Below are positions 44,518 through 54,962 of a DNA stretch of 64,000 bases, in pieces. The DNA is from Laccaria trichodermophora. Taxonomy: Eukaryota > Basidiomycota > Agaricomycetes > Agaricales > Hydnangiaceae. The DNA is taken from NCBI GenBank assembly GCA_018417955.1, contig JACTVC010000002.1, positions 3,720,001 to 3,784,000 of the forward strand, given 5' to 3'. How positions within the stretch are numbered: the first letter of the stretch is position 1; each line of letters starts with the position of its first letter. The position numbers were made by a program, and so were the translations under genes. Below the pieces are notes generated by a model. That model made no database searches, had not been told where the DNA came from, and worked only from the letters and a program-made list of their open reading frames with translations.

Positions 44518-46742
44518 CTAGGCGACAGATTTGGGTCTATCGCCTGGTCGTATTTTACCTCCATCGAATCCGTGGAAAGCAGGCGTCGGAGGAACAAAGG
44601 TATCCTCTGTAAGGGCCATAGACACTGGTTCATAAACGTGTATACCGGGGGGCGTTGCAGGTGGTTCAACACCTGCTATGTAGCTATGCACGGGATTCAT
44701 CGGCATCGGGCTCATCCGACTTCTTGGAGTGCGAGCTCGAGCAATAGCACGTCGTGCTCTACGCTTGCGACACAGCATGAAGATCCACACAACACCGCAG
44801 ATGACCACCACCAGGGCGTTCAACGCAACAATTGCAAGCATTGCTGGAAGGTATTTTCCAATCATTTCCAAAGATGTGGAGATGTCATTGGAAATGGCGA
44901 ACGAAGGGGCCACCGAGATACCGTTCAACCCAGTAAATGTGATATTGGTTCTCGGGGTACCTCCACGGAGGTCGTGAAATTCGACTGACGCGTCGTCCGA
45001 GTCGATAATGGACAGTAGTTTCATGTATGGGTTACCCACATCGCCTGATGAATCGAAGTCGCCAAAATCGTAGACCGAGTAAACAGAGCGCAGAAAGTTA
45101 TCGCCAATGAGCCAGTCACTGCCATTTCTTTCTTAGCAATGTTTATCCCAACAAATTAAGTTGAACGTACAAATCAGTCGCAATAGAAAACGTCTGTGGA
45201 ACAAATGAGCCTAAGCAGACAGTGGGGTCAGCAAGAGTCGCTGGATTCACATCCAGGGGGTGGACTGGGAAAACCTGTCCTCTGAAGCGACTCAACAGAA
45301 AGATTTGACTGAGAAGGAGGAAATACAAACCCGATCTGCAGCGCCATGTCAATCTCAGCCGAACAGGGAACTCTCCAATACCCTATTGTGGAGTCGAAGT
45401 ATGCGCCTGCCACATCACCATATATTGCGTTGCAGATGTCCTTTGGTGCATATCTGTTTACTTGTTGAATGATCAGAAAACACACAATATATGATGGTTG
45501 ACGAACGTGTAAGATGAACCACTATCCATGAGCACCACGGCTTTATTGCTGGGCGCACCCGGGACTTTCGTTGTCGCAGGAGTGATCGTCTGATTCACGA
45601 TGACAGCGTCGAGAAGAACGTTCCATCGATGAGGCGAGTTTACTGGCCACGTTGAGATGGGCGCGTTTCCGGTAACCCCGGAGTACGCTGGGTCAAATTC
45701 TCCTAAGGTGAATTGTGGAAATGTTAGAGAGGTCGATTGAGCAAATATTTCGACGGCAGCACTTACCTATGGAAAAGCTTCCAGTTACCTCAGCGCCAGG
45801 TGCAGAGTCCCTCTGAAGTGCAAAAGCAATGAAGTTTGGCTCAGATGGATTGGCCTCGAAGAGGTTATAAAGGAGACTCCGTCCCAATGATGATTGAGTC
45901 CCGTTAAGCATGAAATCAATTGTAGAGAGTGACGTGAATCCAAGGCCGGCAATGCCTTTGGCTCCATACCCTAAAGCAGGATTTACGACTTGGGTTGCAT
46001 CAACAAATGATTGAGATGGAACTTTGATTCTAGCTCATCCAAGTCAGCTCATGTCGAAGAGGGTGACAGTTATGGGACGCACCCTATAAATTCGACAGCT
46101 GCATGTGCGATATGGCCATAGGCCCATCCGATGGCATACTTGGAAAAATCCTGTCAACATGAAAAGGCGAAGTAGACAAGTTCTTAGGCTCACAGTCAAA
46201 TTCGTTGTCGTTGACTAAAAGCTATTAGTAGGTGCGTCGAGTCTCGGAAAGAACGTCTCACCGTTTCATTAGTATTGGGTATTGGGTAAGTATCACCCTT
46301 GATAAAAAGGTCCGAAGAACCGGTATCGAGCTGTACAGGATACTCTGGAAGAGAGTCAGTAAAGCGGCAAGGACAGTGAACGAAACGCGTACCAATGCCC
46401 CCCACCGTTATCTAGTGGCCATTATGCAGTGAGACGAACTATAACCGTTCCAAGATGCCATTCAACTTACATTGGCGATATAAATCAAGTCATGCACAGA
46501 ACTTGAGGGTGAATCTGATGAGACGTAAGAAATTGTGGCAGTGAAGTAAGCACATACTTGAGATCGAAGACATTGGCACTGGAGGCAGATGCAGAAGCTA
46601 CGTTGATTTGGTTATCGGCAACAGAGTTTCCTGGAGTTCTTCGTTGTGGACCTCCAGTGCGAGATATTTTCTTGACGGTTAGTTTATGAGCTTCAGAAGT
46701 AACGACTAATGCAGCAACAAAGAGTGGGAAAGAAAGTTTCAT
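44518..46742 (-). CDS. membrane-anchored pepsin-like aspartic protease (A1 family)
   Basis: MKLSFPLFVAALVVTSEAH is a signal peptide followed by a propeptide. The first active-site motif is VQLDTGSSDLFIKGD, and the second is VVLMDSGSSYTYA; both catalytic Asp residues are present. Between them are GAKGIAGLGFTSLSTIDFML and GSFSIGEFDPAYSGVTGNAP, typical of A1 proteases, and DWLIGDNFLRSVYSVYDFGD is the conserved C-terminal flap segment. After the catalytic fold comes a long spacer and one transmembrane helix (YLPAMLAIVALNALVVVICG), then a basic cytoplasmic tail with RKRRARRAIARARTPRSRM that ends KSVA. So it is anchored in the membrane rather than secreted free. Family knowledge suggests cell-wall or endosomal processing; the substrate is unknown. 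About nine introns. Confidence 0.88.
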
Positions 46743-47152
46743 GGCGAAAGACCGTAATATCAACGAGTGTAGAGCAGCTGAATAACAGAGACGGCGGGGA
46801 GTGTTGCTCGAACAAGCACTAGAGCCGCTGGCCGCAGTCAACTGTCAAGCGAGCCTTGTTTGTGTAATGTTTGATGAATTCTGTCCACCTCTCAATATCA
46901 TACGTATTGCTCAAGTGATAAATGCACGCCACTTTGCAATCATCATAATTCTCCTCGAATATCACAACTATCAAGTACTTTCTATACTCACTCTCCTGGT
47001 AAGTAAGTAATGCACCACTATTACTTAGTATTGACTCTCGCGTACCTTGCCAGCAACACAACTCGGCAATCTAGTATTTCCACGGCATTCATCGGTCCGG
47101 ATCTTTTGTTTCTTTAAATAAAAAGCGGGGTATTGCCAACTTTCATCCTGTC
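46743..47152. promoter_or_regulatory. divergent promoter region
   Basis: About 410 bp between the aspartic protease (-) and the transhydrogenase (+). An A/T-rich segment (ctttaaataaaaag) lies about 35 bp before the plus-strand start and may serve as its TATA element. Nothing else stands out. Confidence 0.4.
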
Positions 47153-49262
47153 ATGGCTGCCTCTAGATCTTCTATTGCTCGTCTTATAAACGCATCTCAG
47201 CATACCGCTTGTCCTTGCCATGGCTATAGTCCGGCACTGGCTCACTCCCAATTACAGACCATCAGAAATTTCGCGACTCCTGTTCAGCATGTGGAGAAAG
47301 AGTACGCCTTTGAGGTTCGCATTTCCGAAGCAATGTATGTGCCTCCGTCATTCATCTTGAGGGAGCCAGGTTGCGGCATCAAATTTGAGATTTGGGGATG
47401 GCGTCACCGCGGAGGTCGGTATGGACTTGAAGAACATGAACCCCCGCAAGGTAGTGCTCTTCTGTTCCTCCCTTCGAAGTTCGCCCCGTCTGACATTGGT
47501 GTTATAGGTCGGCGTGTTCACCGATCCCACCGTTGCAAAACTTCTCCCAATGAAGACCGTAATTCAACAGTTTACCCGGCTGTCCCTATCTGACGGAGCC
47601 CGCACAGACTTTAGATGCACTTGAGGCGCAAACCGACCTTCCTTTCGAAGTATTTGACCAGGTCGTCGCGGAACCAACGGAGGATAGCTGGCGAAAGGCC
47701 ATTTCGTGGGCACGGGAGCATGACTTTAGTCACTTCCTGGCGTAAGTTTTATTACTTAGTTGACTTTCAGCTCTGATTTTCGAACCACACTTTAGAGTTG
47801 GGGGTGGAAGCGTCATTGATACAGCGAAAGCCGCAAACCTGTATGCACCACATCCTTCAAACGTTTCGTTGAGATTGACCTTTGAGTAGATTTACTGTCT
47901 ACAAGGATTCGGATCTTATGGATTTCATCAACGCACCCATTGGCAGAGGATTACCCATTACCGAGAAGCTCCGTCCCCTGATTGCTATCCCCACGACGGC
48001 GGGAACTGGTTCGGAAACTACAGGAACAGCAATTTTAGACATCACTTCTCGCGCGTTCAAGACCGGTATCGCTAACCGCGCCTTAAAGCCGGTCCTTGGA
48101 ATTGTGGTAGGCAACATATTTGCTCCATTTACTCTCAACCGGAGGATGAATGACTTTCTAGGATACTTACAATACCGAGTCCTGTCCAACGGCGGTTCAC
48201 ATAAGCGCAGGGCTTGACGTTCTGTTCCACAGCCTTGAGAGTTACACTGCTATTCCGTCGGTTGATGACTTGAGTCTTGAAACGTTAAATTAATGCTCAT
48301 CACACAGCTACACGGAACGCACGCCACGTCCATCTAATCCCATCCTACGACCTGCTTATCAAGGAAGCAATCCTGTTGCAGACATATTTTCTTTATGGGC
48401 TCTTGAAACTACTGTCAAGCATCTCCCACGGATCGCTAAAAACCATGATGATCATGAAGCCCGTCGGCAAATGCTGTATGTCCAAAGCCAAATTTCGCTG
48501 AAATGTCGAAGTTATCATTACTTCTAGGCTCGCATCATCATTTGCCGGGATCGGATTTGGAAATGCTGGTGTTCATTTGTGCCATGGGATGAGTTATCCG
48601 GTCAGTATTTCATCGATGTTTACATGTTGACTTGTTGAATCATTTCCCTGCAGATCTCTGGTTTGAATAAAACGGGACCCAAGTACAAGCATCCAGGATA
48701 TGTTACGGACTTGCCAATTATACCCCACGGCATCAGGTAATGATATATATGTATATGCCTGTCACGTCGACTTTCCAGCTAATATTGAACGATTGCAGCG
48801 TGGCGCTAACTGGACCTGCAGGCAAATTTATTTTTTGGTAACGTCCAGAACGCGATGTACTGATGGTTCATAATCCAGTCTTCCAGTTTACTGCTCCTTC
48901 GTCTCCCGACCGACACCGTCAAGCACTAGCGATTTTCAATTCCACGACCGTGTCTGACCCTTCCGTCTCAAGAATCCCAGACATCGAACTGGGTGCTTAT
49001 CTTTACGAGGCCATTGCACGATTCCTTGATGGATTAGGCGTACCTCGCGGGTTGAAGGCGGTTGGGTATGTTCATCGCCCTTGAGACCATTTCAAGTATT
49101 TATCTCTGATTTAGGTACAAAGCTGACGATATATCGAGGCTTGTTGAAGGCACTCTACCTCAGCGCCGGGTTTTGGATTTGGCACCTGGCATTGGAGATA
49201 TCATAGGTTCTGACGGGAGGGAACACTTATCCGGAATTATTGAGAGGTCTATGGAGTATTAA
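47153..49262 (+). CDS. hydroxyacid-oxoacid transhydrogenase, mitochondrial (ADHFE1-type iron alcohol dehydrogenase)
   Basis: [20 protein letters not shown] is a basic, Ser-rich mitochondrial presequence. The iron-dependent alcohol dehydrogenase fold follows: DLKNMNPRK joined to [17 protein letters not shown], then [20 protein letters not shown], and the nucleotide motif [16 protein letters not shown]. Later segments are [37 protein letters not shown] (metal ligands Asp and His) and [13 protein letters not shown] (His ligands). The family transfers hydride between 4-hydroxybutyrate and 2-oxoglutarate, yielding succinic semialdehyde and 2-hydroxyglutarate. The C-terminus [20 protein letters not shown] and [10 protein letters not shown] match the family end. 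About ten short introns; the one around 47570-47611 is chosen to keep ACC|GTAATT as donor. Length is normal. Confidence 0.87.
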
Positions 49263-49401
49263 ATATCACACGGTATCTACACAAATCTGCCACCGTCTAT
49301 TCCTTCGTAGAACTGGAGATGAACGTGATCGCATTAGACCACGTGCTTAAATCAGTGTGTCTCCTCGACGTCCACCCAACGTCTACCAACTTGACGACTT
49401 A

Positions 49402-50603
49402 ATGCCTCCTCAACCAGGCATATTCTCCGTCCCTTCAAGCTACAGTGTACCACACAAGTCGTCCAGGGCGGGGAACTACCCCGCAGACGTCTCTGATATG
49501 AGTGTATATCAACATCATCCCATCGCTGGCCCTAGTTCACGGACACACGGTAAGCCTCACTGTTCATGTTTATACACATACACGGAATGAATGAAAGAAA
49601 ACAGGCGACGAAGGCAAGAAAGAAAAACGCCGAAAAGAAATTTCTGGTAGAGTTGGTAAAGAGATGATTGATAGAAGGGATGAGTGAGTCTTCCCTTCCA
49701 CGACTCCCAACTGGAACTCAAATCCTCACGGAATGCTTCTCCTCACCTACAGCGGCCGCCACTTCACAGAAAGCATCTCAGCACTCCACAGCACCGCCAT
49801 CCAACTCTCCACCCGACCTGAAACGCACCCCCTCTACAAACTCCGCTTGTTCCCCATCTCACTAGAAAGATCAGCGGTACTCGCGCAGGTCGAGTTGGAG
49901 GAGAGGCATGCACTGGAATGTGTCCAGGTGGCATATGATGAGGAAAGGGAAAGGGTAGAAGAAGAGTGGAGGAAGGGACGGGAGAGGGTTAGGGAGCGGT
50001 TAATTGAGGGGATTGAGGAGAGGCGCAGGAGGGCGAGGGAGGAGAAGGATGGAGAGGGAACGTTGGGCGGTTAGTTCTTCTTTCTCTCTTCCCCCATACA
50101 CCCACTGACGACCTTCGTTCGTTAAATCAGATGCATCGCTAGACGCACACTCCCGTCCGCTCATCACCCGCAAACTCCGCAACAAACTCGGAACATCACC
50201 CCCACCAACACCCCTCCCATCCTTCTCAACCGTCAACGGTCCAGGGGGACATGTATCATGCCTCCCCATAACTTCAGGGCCATTCCTAAACCCACACTCC
50301 CTCTCCGTGGACGAACTTCCGTCCCCGTTCCCTTTCCCACTGACATCAACAAGTATACCCAACGGGGGTGCCTCTACCGGTGCGTTGGGGGCGGGTATTG
50401 GATCGGCTGGGGGACGGAGGAGGCCCAAGGGGGGAGGCGTGCATCAGAGTCAGGTCGTTGGTGGTCTTGGAAAGAGTTTGGTGATTTTTATGCCGCAGAG
50501 TATCAAAGAGAGTGAGGTGGATAGTGATCTTGGAGAAATTAGGAGGGGGAACAAGAGGAGACGTGCCACAGCTGCCTCGCTTGCAAAGTCGAATGCGGCT
50601 TGA
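49402..50603 (+). CDS. Sds3-like protein (Rpd3L/Sin3 histone deacetylase complex subunit)
   Basis: The start MPPQPGIFSVPSSYSVPHKS lies after an in-frame stop; a GTG upstream is ignored. A basic KKEKRRKEISGRVGKEMIDR exon leads to the Sds3 core FTESISALHSTAIQLSTRPE, HPLYKLRLFPISLERSAVLA, then QVELEERHALECVQVAYDEE and the long charged helix ERERVEEEWRKGRERVRERL. This core, with its paired helices, is the Sds3/BRMS1 family pattern that dimerises and binds Sin3. The second half is Pro/Ser/Gly-rich and ends RRRATAASLAKSNAA. Four exons. Its likely job is transcription repression with the class I deacetylase Rpd3. Converges on the first dienelactone hydrolase gene. Confidence 0.78.
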
Positions 50604-50737
50604 TGTTTGTATTATCAGTCGAATCACTTGGGAGCTATATTCAATATCTTGTCACTGTAAAATGGCCTTGGAAATCCTCTCAAAAGCAACAACATCTCAT
50701 GAAATCACGCATACACATATACTACAGTTTTCCTCAC

Positions 50738-51841
50738 TCAAAGTTTCGCAGAAAACCACTTGACGGCACTATCAAACGCACCCTCCTTTGCCTTCTTCGC
50801 AACCGGGTCCGTCACATCACCTCGTACAGCGAACCCATGAATCGCTCCCTCGAAGTACTCTCTCTTATACCCTGGCGCAAACTTGTCCTCACCAAAGATG
50901 GCATCAGCTTGAGCGGAGGCTTCGGGTGGGAATTGAGAGTCGGTGGTGCATGAGTTGATAAGGAGGGGTGCTTTGGATGTGGAAAAGTATTTCTACAACG
51001 GTCGTTGAGAATAGATAAGTAGGAAGCGGACGAAGACACGTACCTCGAGATCGGCGGGGATTTGGAGTAGAGAGGGGTGAGAAATCACAGACGCGCTGAT
51101 GATGTTCTCGAATGCTAGATCGAACACGTATCGCCCTGCCGCCCATCATTACTCATCGTTAACTTGGGACCCATATAGGAACCTAGGCAAGGACATACCA
51201 CCAAGGCAGTACCCAGTCGCGCCAAAGGTAGTCATCCCCTCCTCCTTGAGCGCCTCGATGACCTTGTCGAGCGGGGGTCGGGTGTGGGCTTCTGTGTGGT
51301 TAACGAACCATTTTTGAAAATCGAAGGTTTTCTTTCGGTGTTAATGTTGTCAGTACGCCGAGAATGTCAGAGGGAGGTACGTACCCCGGGATCCATAGCG
51401 TCGGCGGGGACGGGATCACCGTTCAAGTAATCTGGAACGATTGTCTGCCCAGATTCACCGATCAGTTGGTCACCCAATACCTGGGAGCAGGGGAGGGAGA
51501 AAAAGGAAAGACAAACCTTGAACCCACTCCTCGCAAAATCATCAGCTAGCAGCTGAGCATTGGCGAGCTGTGGGCCAAATACATCTGTTAGGAAGAGGAC
51601 GACTTTGTCTTTCGGGTAGTCAGTGGTGGGCGTTGCGACGTAGGTGTTCACGCCGCCTATGAGTTCCCATTTACCTGGTTAATAAGATAAGTAAGTAGCC
51701 CAATCCTAAGTAGATGAGACTCGCCCTGTGGGATGCCTTCATGCGTGACGCCTGTGCATTACGTTAAAGACTCGGATCAATACCGTTAGGGTAGGCAGGG
51801 GGAGAGGACGCGCCTTTCGTACAATGCTTGCAGAAACTCAT
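50738..51841 (-). CDS. dienelactone hydrolase family protein, copy A
   Basis: Alpha/beta hydrolase. Starts MSFCKHCTKGA at 51841; MNTYVATPTTDYPKDKVVLF is the first conserved strand, followed by LTDVFGPQLANAQLLADDFA. The nucleophile motif is FGATGYCLGG with Cys in place of Ser, as in dienelactone hydrolases; LLINSCTTDSQFPPEASAQA carries the Asp, and FEGAIHGFAVRGDVTDP the His. So the Cys-Asp-His triad is intact. Five introns. The C-terminus is KWFSAKL; AKL is a canonical peroxisomal targeting signal (PTS1). Family members open lactone rings in aromatic degradation, or act on related esters; the real substrate is unknown. It is a close paralogue of the next copy. Confidence 0.87.
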
Positions 51842-51889
51842 CGTAGTGGTCTTGGTGCGATATCTTCCAGCCAAAACTACTCGTGGCGG

Positions 51890-51898
51890 GTTTATATG
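51890..51898 (-). promoter_or_regulatory. TATA-like box of hydrolase copy A
   Basis: CATATAAA on the minus strand about 50 bp before the start. Copy B has TATATAAA at the equivalent site (54212-54219). Confidence 0.5.
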
Positions 51899-51930
51899 AA
51901 CCTTGGGTAGTCAGCACAGTTTATGTACCC

Positions 51931-51990
51931 CCTCGGATGCCATTCCTTCACGCGTTCCTAATATTAGACCTCGGATGCCATTCCTTCACG
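51931..51990. repeat. 22-bp direct repeat, two copies, 38-bp period
   Basis: The segment beginning CCTCGGATGCCATTCCTTCA occurs at 51931-51952 and again at 51969-51990 without change in the upstream region of copy A. Copy B seems to have lost or never had the second copy. Confidence 0.8.
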
Positions 51991-53061
51991 AGTGTTGGCC
52001 GGTCTTGCCGATGGGAGCACACAATCGCAGCCTATGGCGAGTTGATCACTTGTTGATAACTCAAGGAAAGGAAGTACATACATTACAGGGTAGCAGGGTC
52101 TGATGGCATTGTTGGTGTAAACGACCACTTGGTCCTCTCCTTCTTCACTCGCCGTTACCCATCAGTTAGGTCGTTTCGTAATCAGATTCGTATACGATTT
52201 GGCGTTCTTTCTTCTCTATTAAGCGGGGTTTAATAACAAACCTTGCGTGTATATGAGGTCATTGCTCACCAAAATCAGCGTTGAAGGTGCTTGAGCCTGG
52301 GAAGGGTGTTACTTCAAAATAGATGAAAGCCAAAAGCGTAGGGCGAGGCGGTTGCCACCTCACGGGAGAACAAATGATGTTCTCATCGTATTGGATTCCT
52401 CTGTCTCGATGTTCCGTCGGGGAGTTGGCCATATGTGTCACAGCTTGGATAGGACAGGGATCACAGTTGACATGGACATCTGGTCAAAATATGACGCCGT
52501 GGCTCATGCTCCTGGGTGAACCCACAACAACTCCGTGAGCCACATTGCATCCGCTTGCAGGACCAAAGCGACAAGTGAAGGAGAAAGCCGTCAAACGTGT
52601 TGAAGGACTGTCTAGCAAAGTTACTTTCTTGAACTCCGACGTATACCAGGAACCAGAAAAGGGATAGCGATTTTTATTGTAGTCGTCGAGTGCTGAGTGC
52701 GATGTCTGACGGGGATGCGAGCTTTGGGTGCGGAGGCCAGGGGCGACTTATGCATGTAAGTCGAGGATGGTAGAAGTGATCGCACGATTCGCAACCAATT
52801 TGTAGATTTTAGATCACCCTGAGGTTTCCAAGAGGTTTCCTTACACCACCGAAGTCATTTCGCAGTGAACAATGGCGAACAACATATACATCCCAGAATC
52901 GCAGGCTTCTAAAGGCAGCCACTCGTCTCGCCGAATCAATCGGAAGTTTTATGTGCTATAAAATGGCCTTGAAAACCCTTGCAAAAGCAACATCATCATA
53001 AATTCACCCGTACATATCACATACATACTACAGTTTTCCTCTTTCCTTTTTCACCATTCAC

Positions 53062-54161
53062 TCAAAGTTTCGCACAAAACCACTTGACAGCACTATCAAA
53101 CGCACCCTCCTTTGCCTTCTTGGCAACTGGGTCCGCCATATCACCCCGTACAGCGAACCCATGAGTCAATCCCTCAAAGAACTCCCGCTTATACCCTGGT
53201 GCAAACTTGTCCTCACCAAAGATGGCATCAGCTTGAGCGGAGGCTTCGAGTGGGAATTGGGAGTCGGTGGTGCATGAGTTGATAAGGAGGGGTGATATGG
53301 ATGTGGAGAAATATTTCTACAAGATGCGGGAGGGTCGTTGAGGGTGGATAAGTAGGAAGCGGACGAGGACACGTACCTCGAGATCGGCGGGGATTTGGAG
53401 TAGAGATGGATGAGAAACCACAGACGCGCTGATAATGTTCTCGAATGCTAGATCGAACACGTATCGTCCTGCCACCCATTATTCATCCTTAAGTTGGGAA
53501 GCATGTCTGAATCTAGGCAAGGACGTACCACCAAAGCAGTACCCAGTCGCGCCAAATGTAGTGATCCCCTCCTTCTTGAGCGCATCGATGACCTTGTTGA
53601 GGGTGGGTCGGGTGTGGGCTTGTGTGTGGTTCACGAACCATTTTTGGATGTCGAAGGTTTTCTTTTGGTGGTAATGGTGTCAGTACGCGGAGAATGTCGG
53701 AGGGGATATGAACGACGCACACCGGGAGCCATAGCGTCAGCGGGGATGGGATCACCGTTCAAGTAATCTGGAACGATTGTCTGCCCCAATTCACTAATCA
53801 ATACCTGGGGGGGAGTAAAAAAAGAAAGGCAGACCTTGAACCCATTCCTCGCAAAATCATCAGCGAGCAACTGGGTATTGACGAGCTGTGGGCCAAATAC
53901 ATCTGTCAGGAAGAGGACGACTTTGTCTTTGGGGTAGTCGACGGCGGGCGTTGCGACATAGGTGTTCACGCCGCCTATGAGTTCCCATTTACCTGATTGA
54001 TAAGATAAGAAAGTAGCCCAATCCCAAGTAGATGAGACTTGCCCTGTGAGGTGCCTTCATGCGTGACGCCTGTGCATATACGTTAAAGACTCGGATTAAT
54101 ACTGTTAGGGGTAGGCAGGAGGAGAGGACGCGCCTTTGGTACAGTCCTTGCAAAAACTCAT
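53062..54161 (-). CDS. dienelactone hydrolase family protein, copy B
   Basis: Same exon layout as copy A. It opens at 54161 (MSFCKDCTKGA) and includes MNTYVATPAVDYPKDKVVLF and LTDVFGPQLVNTQLLADDFA. The nucleophile site reads FGATGYCFGG, so the Leu after Cys in copy A is Phe here; Asp and His motifs are kept. The C-terminus is KWFCAKL, again a canonical PTS1 form. Changes against copy A are mostly conservative, and no frameshift or stop is seen, so both copies appear active. The 3' flank contains the same pyrimidine-rich text as copy A. A TATATAAA box lies about 50 bp upstream. Confidence 0.87.
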
Positions 54162-54962
54162 GGTGGGGTGTTGGTGTGATATCTCCCGGCTAAAACTACG
54201 CGCGTGGCCGGTTTATATATACTTCCTTTCCTTGAGCTACCAACGATGGCCACCAAACGATCAACTCGCCATAGGCTGCGATTGTGTGCTCCCACCGGCA
54301 GCAGACGGGCCAACATTGTCTAATAGTTACTGATTGTTGGGGACGCGTGAAGGGGTCTGATGGCATTGTTGGTGTAAACGACCACTTTGTCCTCTACTCG
54401 TACAAACCTACATTCTCGTTACCTGCCATGAGTTAGGCCTTTTCGTAATCGGATTCGTATATGATCTGGTGTTCTTTTCCTTCTCTATTTACCGGGGATC
54501 GATAAGAAAGAAGAAAACCTTGCGTGTATGAGGTCATTCCTCACCAAAATCAGCGTTCAAACGTTCAAGGCGCTTCTGGGAAAAAGACCACTTCAAAATA
54601 AATGACTGGTAGCCAAAAGCGTCCTGAGACACATGGGTACAACATGAATGAACGCCGAGGAGCGAGGAAGGACTTGCCAGTCACCACCTCACGGGATCTC
54701 GGTGTTTCTTCAGCCTAAGTTTAAGCGGATGACCATGCGTCGAACAGCCTGGATAGGACAGAGACCACAGTTGACATCTGCTCAAACTACGACGTGGCCC
54801 GTTGGTAAACCCACAACAACTCCGACGGTGAGGACGGTAGTACTGCGTCACAGTGTCAGTTCCGCGTGACACGACGCGATTCTCTGTCACGGTACCACCA
54901 ACTCATATTGGTCCCAAGTCCTAGTCTTCTCCGAATCTCCTTATCCTGGTATACCTTATGTG
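54162..54962. other. intergenic, divergent
   Basis: About 800 bp between hydrolase copy B (-) and the RTC4 gene (+). Most of it belongs to duplication unit B; the last ~140 bp is unique and should hold the RTC4 promoter. Confidence 0.5.
54212..54219 (-). promoter_or_regulatory. TATA box of hydrolase copy B
   Basis: TATATAAA on the minus strand about 50 bp before the start codon, at the same distance as the CATATAAA of copy A. The inverted segment begins immediately upstream of it. Confidence 0.55.

Larger units (their letters stand above)
50656..52535. repeat. segmental duplication, unit A
   Basis: This unit and 52958-54825 are similar over most of their length: the hydrolase coding sequence, its introns, 3' flank (cttccttttgcaagg-like text, both strands) and upstream region through acccacaacaactccg. 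Start codons of the two copies are 2320 bp apart. About 420 bp of unrelated sequence separates the units. Confidence 0.8.
51842..53061. other. intergenic region between the two hydrolase copies
   Basis: About 1.2 kb. The left 700 bp is part of duplication unit A, including the promoter of copy A, a repeated 22-mer and a segment inverted relative to unit B. The middle 420 bp (about 52536-52957) is unique and has no gene I can recognise. The last 100 bp is the 3' flank of copy B. Confidence 0.5.
52958..54825. repeat. segmental duplication, unit B
   Basis: Matches unit A (50656-52535) in order and orientation, except for the segment at about 54217-54355, which is the reverse complement of about 51941-52080 in unit A. 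Numerous small indels and substitutions are spread over the noncoding parts. Confidence 0.8.
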
